From Hymenoscyphus infarciens (Eukaryota; Ascomycota; Leotiomycetes; Helotiales; Helotiaceae), in the NCBI GenBank assembly GCA_001414345.1, contig LLCB01000155.1, forward strand, positions 1 to 64,000: a stretch of 64,000 nt of DNA, given 5' to 3'. Below are positions 12,321 through 24,387 of this stretch, piece by piece (within the stretch, counting starts at the first letter, position 1; each line of letters begins with the position of its first letter). The notes under the pieces are model-generated. The model saw only the letters and a list, made by a program, of their open reading frames with translations, ran no database searches and was not told where the DNA came from. The position numbers and the translations under genes were made by a program.

Positions 12321-13329
12321 ATGATTGATAGCTCATTGACCACAACTCTCAAAGACTTGGTTCCTATTGCTTTATTCCTCTACGCGGGTGTCACACCACA
12401 TTTGTGTGCCTTGCATATATATAACCCATTTATTTGCGACCTCGCATTAAGTTTTTCACATTTGTTTTTCCGAGATATCAATACATCACCCTGGCGTTCT
12501 TGTATCAATTGAAAAATATCTTTCTAGCTCTTGCACTTATCAGCCTCCCATACGCAAGAACCCAAGACATAGACGACATAGTCATTCCACCAACTGCCCC
12601 CGCTACATATAACCAATGTCGCGACTATTGTACCCTCAGTGGAATCAGAAGCGCAAGATGCATCAACAATCCCGCGTTTTATGAGGGTGACTGGGGTATC
12701 TTGACAGCTGCAGACTGGTCTTGCCTGTGTGAAAACGACCACTATGTTTTCTACTCTGTCATAGTCGGGAGGAGCTGTGGAGTTTGGCCTACCTGTGGTC
12801 CTGTTTCTTCACGTATGTATCAATCAACATATTTAATTTCTCGAGGGCTTGCTAACACAAGAATGCAGAAATCGACCTCAATATCGTGATAATTGTACCG
12901 CTAGGGCCCAGAGGTATAATGGCACAAAACCACCGACCACCGGAACTTATACAGGGTGGCCCGCCATATCCTACCGCGACCTTGCCGTCAATCTCACCGT
13001 TAAATTCCTCTCAGAGCTCGTATGGAAACACGTCATTTCCACGCACGTTGACTACATCCACGGCCTTCACGACTACTACCAGCACCATCACATCTTGCCC
13101 CGTGCCGCCTGATGGTTGGTCTGTCGGCCAAGTAGTAAACTCAACTAGCGCCCTGTACACAACAACTTGTCCAGTTTCGAACACAGTGGTTGAAACGACG
13201 CCTGGTGCTACTGCTCTTGGAGCTTCTCCCTCTCCTGGCATTTCTGGTGCTGCAGGCGCCGGTGGTGCGGGATCTTCGACTGTGCTGCCAGTATTCGCCG
13301 TCGGTACTGTTGATACCACGACCAAATAA
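12321..13329 (+). pseudogene. Secreted cysteine-rich protein gene, 3' end lost
   Basis: A possible model is 12321-12387, 12528-12812 and 12869 onward. The first intron (donor GTGTCA) is inferred because the conserved-looking part has no ATG of its own. It brings ATG 12321 and a hydrophobic run LVPIALFLYAALALISLP into frame as a signal peptide. The middle holds about eight cysteines (for example NQCRDYCTLSG, WSCLCEND, CGVWPTCG), then a Thr/Ser-rich linker. After the second intron two frames compete: one reads RDNCTARAQRYNG, the other the Thr-rich tail, so a one-base indel or alternative splice site is possible. From about 13,276 the sequence is the antisense of a P450 gene, so the natural C-terminus is missing. 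Function unknown. Confidence 0.55.
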
Positions 13330-13704
13330 AGGCATAACAAGACCTTCACTAAGGGGTTCCAGTACGTAATCCTTTGCATTTAAACCAAGAACCGTCTGTA
13401 TGTTCTTTGGGTCCATGGTCTGTATTATACGCTTGCCAAGAAAACGGATTTCATGTGTCTTGCCGTAGACTGTGAACTGGCGTTGGATTTCTGGGATGTA
13501 GATGCTGGCTGTGTATTCTTTGGGGTCCTTGATCAAAAGGTCGAGGCCGAAGAGGGGCTCTTTGTGGGGGTATTTGACTGCTTCTCCGCAGCCATGGAGA
13601 GGCTTTTTGCAATTGTAGGCTCTTCGATGGAGAAGTTTGGATAGGGAGATGTAAAGGATCCAGGTTGTGGCCCCAATGGCAAGAAGAATCGATGCTTGAC
13701 CCAT
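13276..13704 (-). pseudogene. CYP52-like cytochrome P450, 5' fragment only
   Basis: Reading from ATG 13704 on the minus strand, about 143 residues match the start of an alkane/fatty-acid hydroxylase-type P450. There is an N-terminal membrane anchor (ILLAIGATTWILYISLSKLL), then KYPHKEPLFGLDLL, QTMDPKNIQTVLGLNAKDY, and the GDGIF-region equivalent GRGINSTDGEYWQHSR. After that residue the frame runs into the antisense of the neighbouring secreted-protein gene. The remaining 350 or so residues, including the I helix, ExxR and the heme cysteine, are absent. It cannot make a working P450. The likely cause is a deletion that joined two convergent genes. Confidence 0.8.
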
Positions 13705-14159
13705 TGCGAGTGACTTAATGATCTAAAATGGGTTGAAAGTTCCGAAGACGGGTAGCAATGCTTGTAAAACTACGAGAGTGTTTCCAGTAGACGTCAAAAA
13801 GCGTTATATTGTCGCAAGCGGTGAAATTTACGTATTCCAACACCGGCTTTAATTTGGTTGGAAGAACCTAATATACTCCAAAGGTTTCATTTGCCATAAA
13901 GTTTGGTTGCTAGCCGCGCTTACTTGTTGGTAGGTCGAGTCCCAGTTCCTCGAAACATCTTTTGTTTTGTGTTGCCATCGGAAATTCACCTGTAACATTG
14001 ATGGCGATTTTCCCGATCCCTCCGACTTCACAAAAGGGTCACTATTTGCCCTCGCGCAGTTCTAGATTTTGGTAGAAGACAGTTAGAGCAGCGTTCTCAG
14101 ATTCATTCTGATTTAAATCCATATCTTTCAAACCCCACGTTTGCCATCTTTTAGCAATC
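13705..14159. other. Divergent promoter region of two decayed genes
   Basis: 455 bases between the P450 fragment start and the GH115 pseudogene start. No open frame or repeat of note; it presumably carried both promoters. Confidence 0.4.
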
Positions 14160-17100
14160 ATGGCGGTTCTCTCCTTTCTCTCGGTTATACTGTGTTGCTT
14201 GGCCCATGTTCTTGCCCTGGGTCAGGTTCCAAGAATTTTCTCCACGAGTGGTGCTTTGCAGTTAGCAGGTGGAACCTCTACTACAACTCTTATTCTGTCA
14301 ACTGGCCAGCGAGCTGGAGCAGATCTTGCTGCTGATTTTGGCCGAGTTATTGGGAAACCTTTATCCATCAAGACGGCCGAGCTCACAAGTACAGACACTT
14401 CACCCACCAGTGGAACTGCCATGATCGGCACAATTTGAAAGTCCAAGTTGATTGATTCCTTGATTTCGGCTGGAAAACTCGATATTTCGAGGGTTCGAGG
14501 AAAATGAGAGTCATTCCAGAGTCAGGTAGTTGCAAATCCTTTAGCTAGATTGTCATCTACCCTTATAATTACTAGGAGTGATAAATGGGGTAGCCTTTAT
14601 GGGATTTACGATATTTCTGAGCAGATTGGGGTTTCGCCTTGGTAGGGGTTTGCTGATGTCGCTACTTCTCCACAAGCGAACATATATACTCTTGATACGA
14701 TCAAAAGTCAAGGACCGCCAACAGTCAAGTATCGTGGATTATTCCTCAATGACGAACAATCTGCTCTTACAAACTGGGTCAACCAGAAAGACAGTCACAA
14801 CTCGAAATTTTACGTCAATGTTTTTCAGCTTTTGCTCCGGTTGAGAGCGAATTATCTTTGGCCCACAATTTGGGACAGCATGTTCAATGTCGATGATACA
14901 AGGAATCCTCAGTTGGCTGATGAGTATGGTTTCGTTATGGGAACCAGCCATACCGAACCCCCCACACGAGCAACGAAAGAGCAAAAATGGGATTGGGCCA
15001 GCAACAAGAACAATGTGATCAAGTTCTTGACGGATGGTGCTAAGCGAGCGAAGCCCTACCAGGTCGTCTTTATGATGGGAATGAGGGGAAATGGAGATGA
15101 AGGTTCCTCGACTCTCAGTTCTACCTCACTTGCGGATGTTATTAAATCACAGCAGTCGATACTTTCGAGCAACACCAATACTAATTTATCCACAGTTCCA
15201 CAGATGTGGTGTCTTTACGAAGAAGTTGGCGGATACTACCAGGCTGGTTTGAATGTTCCAGATGATATCACACTGCCTTAGTCTGATGACAATAATGGAA
15301 ATATGCAACGATTGCCAATTCCCAGCGAGATGAATCGTGAAGTTGGTGCGGGTGTCTACTATCACTTCGACTGTGTTGGAGACCCACGAGATTACAAATG
15401 GATTAACGCAATCTCTTTGGAAAAGACCTGGGAGCAGAGGCATTTGACGTATGAGTACAAAGCTAGGGAGATATGGATTGTCAATGTTGGCGATCTGAAG
15501 CCTCTGGTAGGTAAAAGAAAACCAGCCTTTGAGATCATTGCCAACTATTTAGGAAATTCCAATCAGCCCTTTTTTGGACATGGCCTATGATATGACCCAG
15601 TATACGGAAGCAAAAAGCACACAAACGTGGTTATCGAAGTGGGCTACGCGAGAATGAGGAAGTGCATTTTCAGAAGCGACCGCTTCGGCTGTGGGTCGAT
15701 ATGTCCAATACGCGAAACGAAGCAAATACGAACTCTTGGATGCGCGTCCATATACCGAATCGTAAATTACGACGAAGGAGAGACAGTTCTCAATCAATGA
15801 AAGAATCTCACTTCCGATGCTCAAGCCATCTATGACAAACTGGGTACCGATGCTCAACCTTCTTTCTTTGAGTTGGTCTTGCACCCTGTCAAGGCAGGAT
15901 ACATTCTTCACCAACTCTACATTGCAACAGCCAAAAACGATTTATGGGCCGGGCAAGGGAGACCAAGTGCAGCGACGCAAGGAACCATTGCTGTCAATGC
16001 TTATGCTGCGGATTCTGCTTTGGCAAGTACATACCACAAACTCCTCAATGGCAAATGGAACCACATGATGGATCAACCTCATATTAGATATACCAACTGG
16101 CAACACCCTGCATCGAACAGTATGCCAACTCTCAAATGGCCAGCTTCTAGTACCAGCAAGCCACCTGGTGTAGCAATCGAAGGTGGAAACACAAATCAAC
16201 AACTCCCCTCGCTTAATCTATACGGCCCACCAGGGGCTGCAGGAATTCGTGACTGTATTCTCGAAGTACTTGCACTTCTATAATTGTTCTAACTCCTTTA
16301 GAACAATAAACATATTAAAGTCTTAATTATTTAAGCCTTTTAGGATAATGTAATCGATTTCTTAAGTCTCGGATAAACAATAGAAGGAGTAGTAGAGAGT
16401 TGGTTAACTATTCGCTAGTCACGAATTCCTGCATCCCCTGGTGGGCCCAAAAGCTCGATGGGTTGAAGTTTATTCCACCAGCAACAGTTCGGCTTCGTAC
16501 AGGGTGGAGAGTGACAAATGGGAAGTCGCCACCCTATCAACCGGAACGACCAAAGCCCCAGGTGATACCTCCGATCAACGTGTCCTTCTATCCATTGATT
16601 GGGAAGCGGCACCAGCTGGAAAAACTTCATCAAAAATTAAATTCCCAGCCGGGTCAACAACTGCAACAATGACCCTCCCAATCGACAACTCCCAAAGCTA
16701 CTCGGGGTTCGTCGAAAGCGACAAGACAATCAGCATAGAACCCGATCACCACACCACATCAACCTCCTCATCTACCGCGTCCTACGGAATCATACCTGGG
16801 TACGGCCGCACTCTTTCAGTAGTAACACTCTCCCCCGTAACAATCCCAGATCAAACTCCTCCCTCATCTCCAAAACTCAGCTACACCATCTTCGTCTTTA
16901 CCGACACTACCGCCTCGATAACCCTCCATCTCGCACCATCTCTCAATATTGATTCGTCTCGTCCTCTTACTTATTATATTTCAACTGATGACGAAATGCC
17001 GACTAAAGCGCAATATGTTCCTGTTACGCAATTGGGGACACTACCGAGTACTTGGATGGAATCGACTAAGAATGATGGATGTCAGTTTACTACTAAACAT

Positions 17101-17220
17101 AAGGTTAGTGGTGGGAAACATGCTTTGAATCTTTGGGCTGGCGGGCCGGGTGTGGTATTTCAGAAGAGTGTTGTTGATTTGGGAGGTGTAAGGAGTGAGA
17201 GTCCGAGAGTTGAAGTTTGA
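14160..17220 (+). pseudogene. GH115 alpha-glucuronidase (xylan-debranching) pseudogene
   Basis: GH115 enzymes remove (4-O-methyl-)glucuronic acid from xylan. The frame starts at ATG 14160 with a signal peptide (FLSVILCCLAHVLALG). It then reads GPPTVKYRGLFLNDEQ, LRANYLWPTIWDSMFNVDD, MGTSHTEPP, MWCLYEEVGGYYQAGL and VPDDITLP followed by SDDNNGN. A C-terminal beta-rich domain follows (16449-17220). No introns are evident. Damage includes in-frame stops at 14436, 14505, 14643, 15279, 15655 and 15798, a one-base gain in a T run near 15575, a one-base loss near 15755, and a 216-bp inverted-repeat element at 16228-16443. Several stops fall where tryptophan is expected (15279 in LP-W-SDDN). Frame continuity outside these lesions suggests fairly recent death. 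Confidence 0.9.
16228..16443. mobile_element. 216-bp inverted-repeat element (MITE) in GH115
   Basis: Terminal inverted repeats of about 27 bp with one mismatch: the left begins CACCAGGGGCTGCAGGAATT at 16228, and the right ends as its complement at 16443. GGCC flanks both sides (16224-16227 and 16444-16447), a possible 4-bp target duplication. The end point is slightly ambiguous because the host site is GC-palindromic. Leaving out the element plus one GGCC makes the host frame read YGPKARWVEVYS without a break. The interior is AT-rich with no open frame. The superfamily is not assigned. Confidence 0.82.
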
Positions 17221-17585
17221 AGTGCAAATTCGACCTTGATTGTTTTTCAATGATTCACAGGAGGAATTTGTAATTATCAATTCCAACACAGTAAAAGCCC
17301 CCGGAACTCGGCTAATTAATTCACTTACCATGTGTCACGTTACCACTTTCCATGCCGTGCCAAAGTCTTGGGATCCTTGCTTGCTTTCTCGGAAAGGTAA
17401 TTTACGGATAGAACAAGGTTTAATTGGCTAAGTACCCGAACCCGTCTTGTGCCGCGCGCACCTCCATCCTCTTAACCTCACCACAATCCGATTAACAACT
17501 CAAATTCAACAAGGCTCTAGACAATCTTTTCTCACTCGGTCTCACTTACTTTATTCTCACAAGGTCTCAATCCTTATCCTGAAAA
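17221..17585. other. Promoter/leader of the P450 gene
   Basis: 365 bases between the GH115 remnant and ATG 17586. The last 130 bases are pyrimidine-rich with CTCAC repeats, typical of a fungal 5' leader. No other feature seen. Confidence 0.4.
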
Positions 17586-19637
17586 ATGCATTACTCCGCG
17601 CTTCTCGCGTGGGGCCTCGTCCTCCTATTCCTAGGTCGAAAAATCATCACTTACTTCCTCTCACTCCAAAAATGGAAACAATTCGGAAAAGACTCCCCGA
17701 TACCCAGTGTAACAATCTACACCTACCGCGATGCCATGGCCGTCTGGCTAACCGCGCCCCTCCTCTTCCCCATCTTCAAGCGTCTCCCCTTCAACCTAGG
17801 TCTCTGGTACCGCTACATCGCCCGCGACAACTCCTGGCTCTGGAAAGAAGAGGCCTGGCCCGCAAAATTATTGGGAGATTTATGGTGGGCTGTAGGACCA
17901 GGAGGTGCGCAATTATGGATCGCGGATGCGGGGGTGAATTTTCAGGTTGTTACGCGACGGAATGATTTTGTGAAGAAGGTTGATGATTATGCGGCGTTGA
18001 ATATCTATGGGTTGAATGTTGTTAGTACTGAGGGAGTGCATTGGCAAAGGCATCGGAAGATTACTGGACCGCCGTTTAATGAGAAGAATAGCAGGTTGGT
18101 ATTTCCATATTTCTTTTAGAATTCTTTTGAAGTTTAGTCTTTGAGTGAGAGTGGGGCATAGCTGACGTTTACTAGTCTTGTATTTGAGCAGACACTTCGC
18201 CAGGGTAAAGGAATGCTGGCATCCTTTACTCAAGATGTCGATGGAAGAAAATCCGAGCCGGGTCGTGAACCGGTAATTGAGGATTTGGTAAAGTGGACGA
18301 TGATTGTTACTTTGAACGTTATTTCTGGTGCTGCGTTGAATATCAAGGCTCTTTGGCCTACTCATTCTGTTGCTGCCCCGACGGAAGAAACCGCTTACTC
18401 AAGAGAGGAGAAAAGTGTTGATATGGACACTCAGGGTTTACCCTTTCAAAAGAGTTTCGATTCCGTCATGTGAGTATTTATTCTCATTTTTCCCCTTGTT
18501 ACTTCTTGAAAGCTCACCCCCCTTTTGGCTAAATTGGAGCGGCAAACTCCAAAGTTTCTTACTAGGGGATTTTAATTTCTGACTCTTTTGCCCCTAGGAA
18601 CAATGTGAGAAAACTAGTAGTCTTTTCGCCAACAGTCCTCCGCTACAGTCCCTTCAAAGCAATGCGCTCCATGCAGCAAGCTTCTGAAGATTTCCAAACA
18701 TACATGCACCAGCTAATCGCCTCCCACAAATCCAAAGTAGACTCCGGACTTGAAGACCAAGAGCATTCTGGAGATCTCCTGGGAAGTATAGTTCGGGGCA
18801 GTACAGGAAGTAAATCGGCCACATTAAGCGAAGAAGAAATGATAGGAAACATCTTCGTCTTCGTACTTGCTGGTCATGAGACGACGGGCACTACTTTGCA
18901 AACTGCTTTGATTCTTTTGGCTTGTCACCCGGATGTTCAGGAGGAGGTGCAGGGGGAGATTGATGGGATTTGGAAAACTAAGAGGGAGGGTGAGGATTTG
19001 GTTTATGAGGATTATGGGGAGATGAGGAGGATTATGGCTGTTATGGTAAGTTGCACACTCAGCGTCGAAAATAATTTGGAAACACTAACATCTTCTTCAG
19101 CTAGAAACTCTCCGTCTCTTCCCCCCCGTGGTCATGCTCCCTAAATTCACAGTGGAAGACACAACACTCCTCTACAACGATACAACAATCCACGTACCCG
19201 CCGACACCCGCGTTTCAATCGACATAGTCTCCACCCAACGGAATCCAAAGTACTGGCCGAACCCCCATGAATTCACACCATCACGATGGTTGATGCCATC
19301 TTCCTACATCGCACCTCCGGAAAGTAACAATGAATCTTCTGCTCACGCAAATCTACTCTGTCCGCCAAAAGGAGCATTTCTAGCTTTCGCTAGTGGATTT
19401 AGAGGTTGTCTTGGGAGGAAGTTTGCACAAGTGGAGTTTTGTACTTTGATTTCTTTGCTTTTGAAGGATCATAGTATTGAGTTGGTACAAGAAGGGGTTC
19501 AGCCCTGGGAGAAAGCTAAGATGAAGGCGATGAGGGGCTTGGATGATAGAACGACGGAGCTAGCCATGAGGATGAATGGGAAGGTAAAGGTTAGGTTTGT
19601 GAAGAGGGGATTGGAGTCTTTTCCTAGACGAAGATGA
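17586..19637 (+). CDS. Cytochrome P450 monooxygenase, membrane-anchored
   Basis: Four exons (17586-18094, 18176-18469, 18598-19045, 19101-19637) with GT-AG introns give about 595 residues, long for a P450. The N-terminus has a membrane anchor (ALLAWGLVLLFLG) that would place it on the ER. Landmarks are WQRHRKITGPPFNEKNS (C helix), AGHETTGTTL near residue 360 (oxygen-binding I helix), LETLRLFPP (K helix ExxR, just after the third intron), NPHEFTPSRW, and heme loop FASGFRGCLGRKFA with ligand cysteine near residue 520. The extra length lies mostly in the first 170 residues and between PSRW and the heme loop. The substrate is not predictable. It stands alone next to a GH115 pseudogene, with no biosynthetic cluster around it. 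Confidence 0.92.
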
Positions 19638-19639
19638 TG

Positions 19640-21640
19640 AGGCTCGTCATCCTAACTGGTATAGGATAAGAATTAAAGAGAAGAAGTACCACTGATTATA
19701 TACCGAATTCCTTGGTAAATGATGCGGCTGACTATAACCTACCCCCGTTTTTCTTATCTCAGGTTCTGAGCCTCTACTACTAGGGAACCGCTTGAATGGT
19801 TTTAGAAAGCAGAGCGAAAAAAGTCTATATTAAGCCCAGTCTTATTTATAAGAGATTACTAAGGAACGCGACTCTACTCTACTTAGCTCCGAGTTAAGCT
19901 TGAATTTGCCTACTTTTTTTTATAATCTAAGCTTTTTTATTTATTTTTTATTAAGGCTTTCGCTCTCTTTTCTTTAGAAGACAGAAAATAAAAGTATTCT
20001 AAAAGAGACGAGGCCTAGCGAGAAAGAAGCGTTATATCTAATTATCTCTCTTTTATATTACTTATTAATTTAAAGTAAAGATAAATTATTCTTATAATAA
20101 TATCTTTTATTTTTTTACTATCTCTATAAAGTTAGTAGACTTTACTAAGACTCTATAAAAATTATAATAGATATAAAATTATCTATTTTTATTTTATATA
20201 GTTTATAAAGTATAAGAGAAGATATAAGCGTCTTCTTAAGTTTCTATTCTTATGTATAGTATATTTTATATATTATTATTAATTAAAAGATAAAAGAGAA
20301 ATAAGGAATTTTCTTAAAAAGCTTAGATTATAAAAAAAAGTAGATAAGTTCAAGCTTAACTTATAACTTACGATAGTAGAGTTAAGAAGTTTATAATAAT
20401 AGCTAAACGATTATTTAGTTTTAATAATTTATATAAGATCTTAAACTTTTAAGTAACTACTCTCTTATTTAAAAGTTATCTAATAGATTTAAGATAGTTA
20501 ACTCTTTTATTTATATAATTCTTTTTATTAATTAAAAAAAATTAGCTTAAGATCTTATTCTTATATCTAGACGTTTTCTAAAAAGTTCTCTAAATATCTA
20601 TTTATAAATGTTTATTTTTCTATTTCTTAAGACTTTTTAATAGCTATAACTAGTAAAAGTTTAAAACTCTATTTATAAAGTCTTATTATATATTATATTA
20701 AGTAATAAAAAGTTATTTTATTAAATTAATTATAGATTATCTTCTATTAATATAAAATCTATTTATAATAAGTATAGCTATTATATACCGAGCTAGAGAC
20801 TCGGGCCTCTAGCTAAGTTACTTAGTTAGAAGCCTACGAGCTAGTTAGTCTCTTATTTAAGATTCTTATATCTTATTACGTAGTACTCTATATAATTCTT
20901 ATATAATTTTTAATTAAAGTAGCGTTTTACTATTAAGCTATAATACGAGCCTAGAGCTATCTATATAGTAAATATAGAGTAGAACTAGAACTATCTAGAT
21001 ATAAAGTTCTTTTTTTAATAGCTTTTAAATTAACTACTAGATAACTAATATATAAGAGAGTATTTTAGAACTACTAAATAAATATTTAGTACTAATACTA
21101 TTACTAAAAGCTCTTAAGCGCTTATAATAGCTAGTCTTCTTAAATAGCCGATATTATAAGTTATATACTATATATATAAGGTTTGAGTAGTTATTATTTT
21201 ATATTATCTAATTTAGAAAGGTTTTAGACTTTAGATTTTAGACGTTTTAATCTCTTTTTATATTATCTAAACCTCTTATATATAGCTGTCTACTCTTCTA
21301 TAGTTAGAAAAGGCTAATTTAGTCTTTTCTTCTATATTAGTATCTAGTATTTATATACGTTATTCTATAAAATATACTCTTATATATCTCTTTTATAGTA
21401 GTATATATTTTATATTATTATAACGCTTTAGTAAAAAATAGTCTTTTCTACTCTTACTATAATATAATTAGTTATTTAAGTAGAGTTAGTCTACGTCTAG
21501 TATATATAGATTAGAGTATAAAAGAATAGCTAAGAAACTAAGATAACGTTTTTTACTCTTTTAAATTTAAGTATTATAAATTATATCTAGTTTATTATAT
21601 AGTATAGTACTCTAAGTATCTGGTTCATAGATTACCGATC
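19640..21640. repeat. AT-rich, RIP-like block after the P450
   Basis: Two kilobases, nearly all A/T from about 19,900. It contains an inverted-repeat element (19872-20393, listed separately) and no readable transposon domain. Normal composition returns near 21,620. Confidence 0.7.
19872..20393. mobile_element. Degraded ~520-bp inverted-repeat element
   Basis: The left arm (about 19872-19938) and the reverse complement of the right arm (about 20318-20393) share CTCTACT, AGTTAAGCTTGAA and a long match TTTTTATAATCTAAGC followed by a T run. Similarity is about 70 bp with small gaps. The interior is AT-rich with no open frame. Target duplications could not be fixed because of mutation. Confidence 0.6.
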
Positions 21641-22830
21641 ACAAAAGCTTGTTATATATAGAAGGAGCTCTTTAGTAAGCGTTCTAGAAGACTTATTTTT
21701 CCTATATCCAATAGAGGTACTGTCACGTGGTCGTGCTCTAATATGAGAATCCGCTTCTCCGGGACATAGATAGAGCCTCTTTTAACTTTCTTTTCGATGA
21801 CGATAATTTCTTCCTTCTTATTCGAATCCAACATCAATAATTCGACAAGGTCGATCCCCAATACTTCTCTTACATATAAAATAGAAGAATTCCTTTTTCC
21901 TTTTTCCTTCTGCGCTCTTCCCCACTCTACAAGGGTGCCTCAAATCAATACATCCCACCCCTCCATCCCGTCGCGCGTCCTTCACGATTGACAGTCCCAA
22001 TCAAGCAAGATCCCCCGCTCACCACCTCCTCCACCGAATGATCACCTCTCCTCCAAATGCAGAGAGCAGAAAGGGTTGCAAATCGCTGCAGAGATGCCAG
22101 TTCTGCATGAGAATGTGAGGGTCTGGCGGCTCATCGGGAAACCTCCATCAAGCCACCAAGCGAGCCTTGCAGAAAGAGTGCAGAAACATCGTCCAGAAAG
22201 AGCGTAACGAAGAAACTGCCATTTCCGCCAATAGTTTTGCCATTTATGTTTGTCTTTTGCCACCAAGTTTCTAGTCTAGTGGATGGAAGGCTTCGCGATG
22301 GGATGGATGGCCGAAGATGCGGGGCATGGAAGAGTAAGCTGATATTTGTCTGAGGAAGAGAGGCACGATCATTGGTGTTGAGCCATGGCATATGCAAGCT
22401 GAGGTGAGGGAGGGTGTGCACACTGTACGATACCGACGATCCGCAAATTCCTTTTGCTTTCCTTCATAGGTATCTTTCATACTTCTTCTCCTTTCCGATT
22501 TTGAGGAGGGCGATTTCTCTCCCGTCCTTCCCCTTTCGCTCGTTTGCTGCTCTTGTCTATTACTTCTTCTTTTGTATCTACTGTATATACCTGCCCCCAG
22601 CGTCCTCCCTTTGTTCTTTTTGAAAGCCCCGCCTCACGCGCCTCCGTGGTCCCTATCTGCGTTTCTGTGTCGCGCGAATCGCACATCGAGAGCTTCAACC
22701 AACGAGTGTCAATGTAGCCAGCGAGAACCCCTCGCGCCTGCATCTTCCCAGTCCGTAGGCCCCGTAGGACGAATCTTCTGTGTCGCATGCGAATCGCAAA
22801 CTCCCAAACGATCACACAAGAAGGAGAAAA
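21641..22830. other. Intergenic, long pyrimidine-rich leader region
   Basis: About 1.2 kb before the membrane-protein gene. A minus-strand frame at 21652-21861 has no motif. The 22,440-22,700 part is strongly CT-rich, as in long fungal 5' leaders. No RNA gene or repeat recognised. Confidence 0.4.
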
Positions 22831-24387
22831 ATGAGGATCGCATTGTTTGGCGTGGTGCTGGGGATGAGTTCAATGGTTCAGGCGCAGTTTGGGGAGATGT
22901 TGAGTCCGCGATACTATCTTGCTGGAAACCCCGAAGGTGGAAATTTGGTTGCTAGAGATGGAGAGTGTCCTTTGCCTAATTCTCATCCTTGTATGGATTT
23001 CTTTTTATATTCCACCTGTTCTTCTCTTGGAAGTATTTGAATCGCAATGTTTCGGGTCGCAATCGCGAGCGCAGATTGAGAGGTGGAAGGATGAGCTGAC
23101 TTCCCGGCGCAAACCATTGGATTCTTTAGCAAGGCTGGACATTCCGCGGATTGCATTTCTCCTCCCTTGCTGGATTGAAGAAACCCAATTGCAAATTCGC
23201 GCATTCCCTCTGCTCTCCTCTTCATATGTATACTTACAACTACTAACCTATCTAAACCCCTAGGCGGCGACCTAGGCGCAAACGCAACTTCCCTCTGCTG
23301 CTCCAACACCCAATACTGCATAACAGACAAGAACCTCCAGCCCGCCTGCTGCGCACTAGGTTCCAACTGCGACTCCCCCTGCCCAACAACAGCCTACGTC
23401 TGTCCAACCGTAATCACAGTCTCAGGAACGACATCCACCTCAACAGCGTGCTGCAACCGTTCTTGTCCGAGTTCGACAGCTTATAAATGCGCGGCTTCCT
23501 TAGGCGGCGGTTGCTGCTCTTATAATTCAAACTGTGTATCTGCCGGGTCGACGGGGAATTGTGTTTCTGTCCCTAATACCACGTCCAGGACGATCGTGAG
23601 CGCGATACCGAGTGGATGTACGACAAACCAATATGCGTGCGCGACAGGACTGGGGGGAGGATGTTGTGACAACGGACAAACATGTACAGTCCTCTCCAAC
23701 ACGAACTACTGCGCTTTCGCGACGGGCACGAATATCCTCACTCGAACCGGTCCTGGTGGTGTACTTGCTACTCTCGTTCCTGCGCCTGGTCAGACGGGAG
23801 GGAGTAAGGCGTTGTCCACCGGCGCGAAAGCCGGGATAGGAGTTGGTGTTAGTCTCGGTGCTCTCGCAATCATTGGGGTATTTTTGTATTTCTGCTTGAC
23901 ACACAGGAGGAATGCGGAGAGAAGCGAATCTGCTTCCCAACCCACCCCTTCGCAGACTGCTACCTCCCAAATCGCGGGATCGCAAGTCGCGGGGTCAGCG
24001 ATACTAAATGGTTCGACCGCTGGTTCGAAAGCCCGTTCGAAAGCTGGTTCCAATAGACCGGCACCTGGGAGACAAGCCTCTCAACCTTCGGATTACTTTG
24101 GACCGGCTGCGACTGCTGGACCCTTCACAGAAGAGGGACATCATACGTCCCAGGCTACAAGTCCGGGGTATGGGACAGCACAGGGGAGTGCGGGGTATGA
24201 GAGGGGTGTTGCTGCGATTCCTCAAAATCCGGGGGATATTGTGACGCCTGTGGAGATTGATTCGAGGGAGCAGAGTAATGTTAATACACCGAGTCAGTTT
24301 GTTAATGCGAATACTAGGAGAACGCAGCCACCACCGAGACAGGAAGGCCTGCAGGAGACAATGGAACATCGGGTTGAATTACCTTAA
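22831..24387 (+). CDS. Cysteine-rich single-pass membrane protein (sensor-like)
   Basis: Exons 22831-22990 and 23264-24387 across a 273-nt GT-AG intron with a good CTAAC branch site give about 427 residues. The order is: signal peptide (IALFGVVLGMSSMVQA), a cysteine-rich ectodomain of about 200 residues with repeated modules ending GGGCC, a short Gly/Pro linker, one membrane helix (AGIGVGVSLGALAIIGVFLY near residue 250), then a polar, low-complexity tail of about 150 residues rich in Ser, Gln, Gly and short internal repeats (QIAGSQVAGS). The repeated CC pairs resemble extracellular modules of fungal wall-associated proteins. The architecture suggests a plasma-membrane protein facing the cell wall, as in wall sensors, but no WSC domain is evident. 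Function unknown. Confidence 0.78.

Noticed and set aside
13276..13704. An intact P450 gene continuing through an intron
   Set aside because: The sequence further along the minus strand belongs to the antisense of another gene, and no P450 I helix, ExxR or heme motif is found there.
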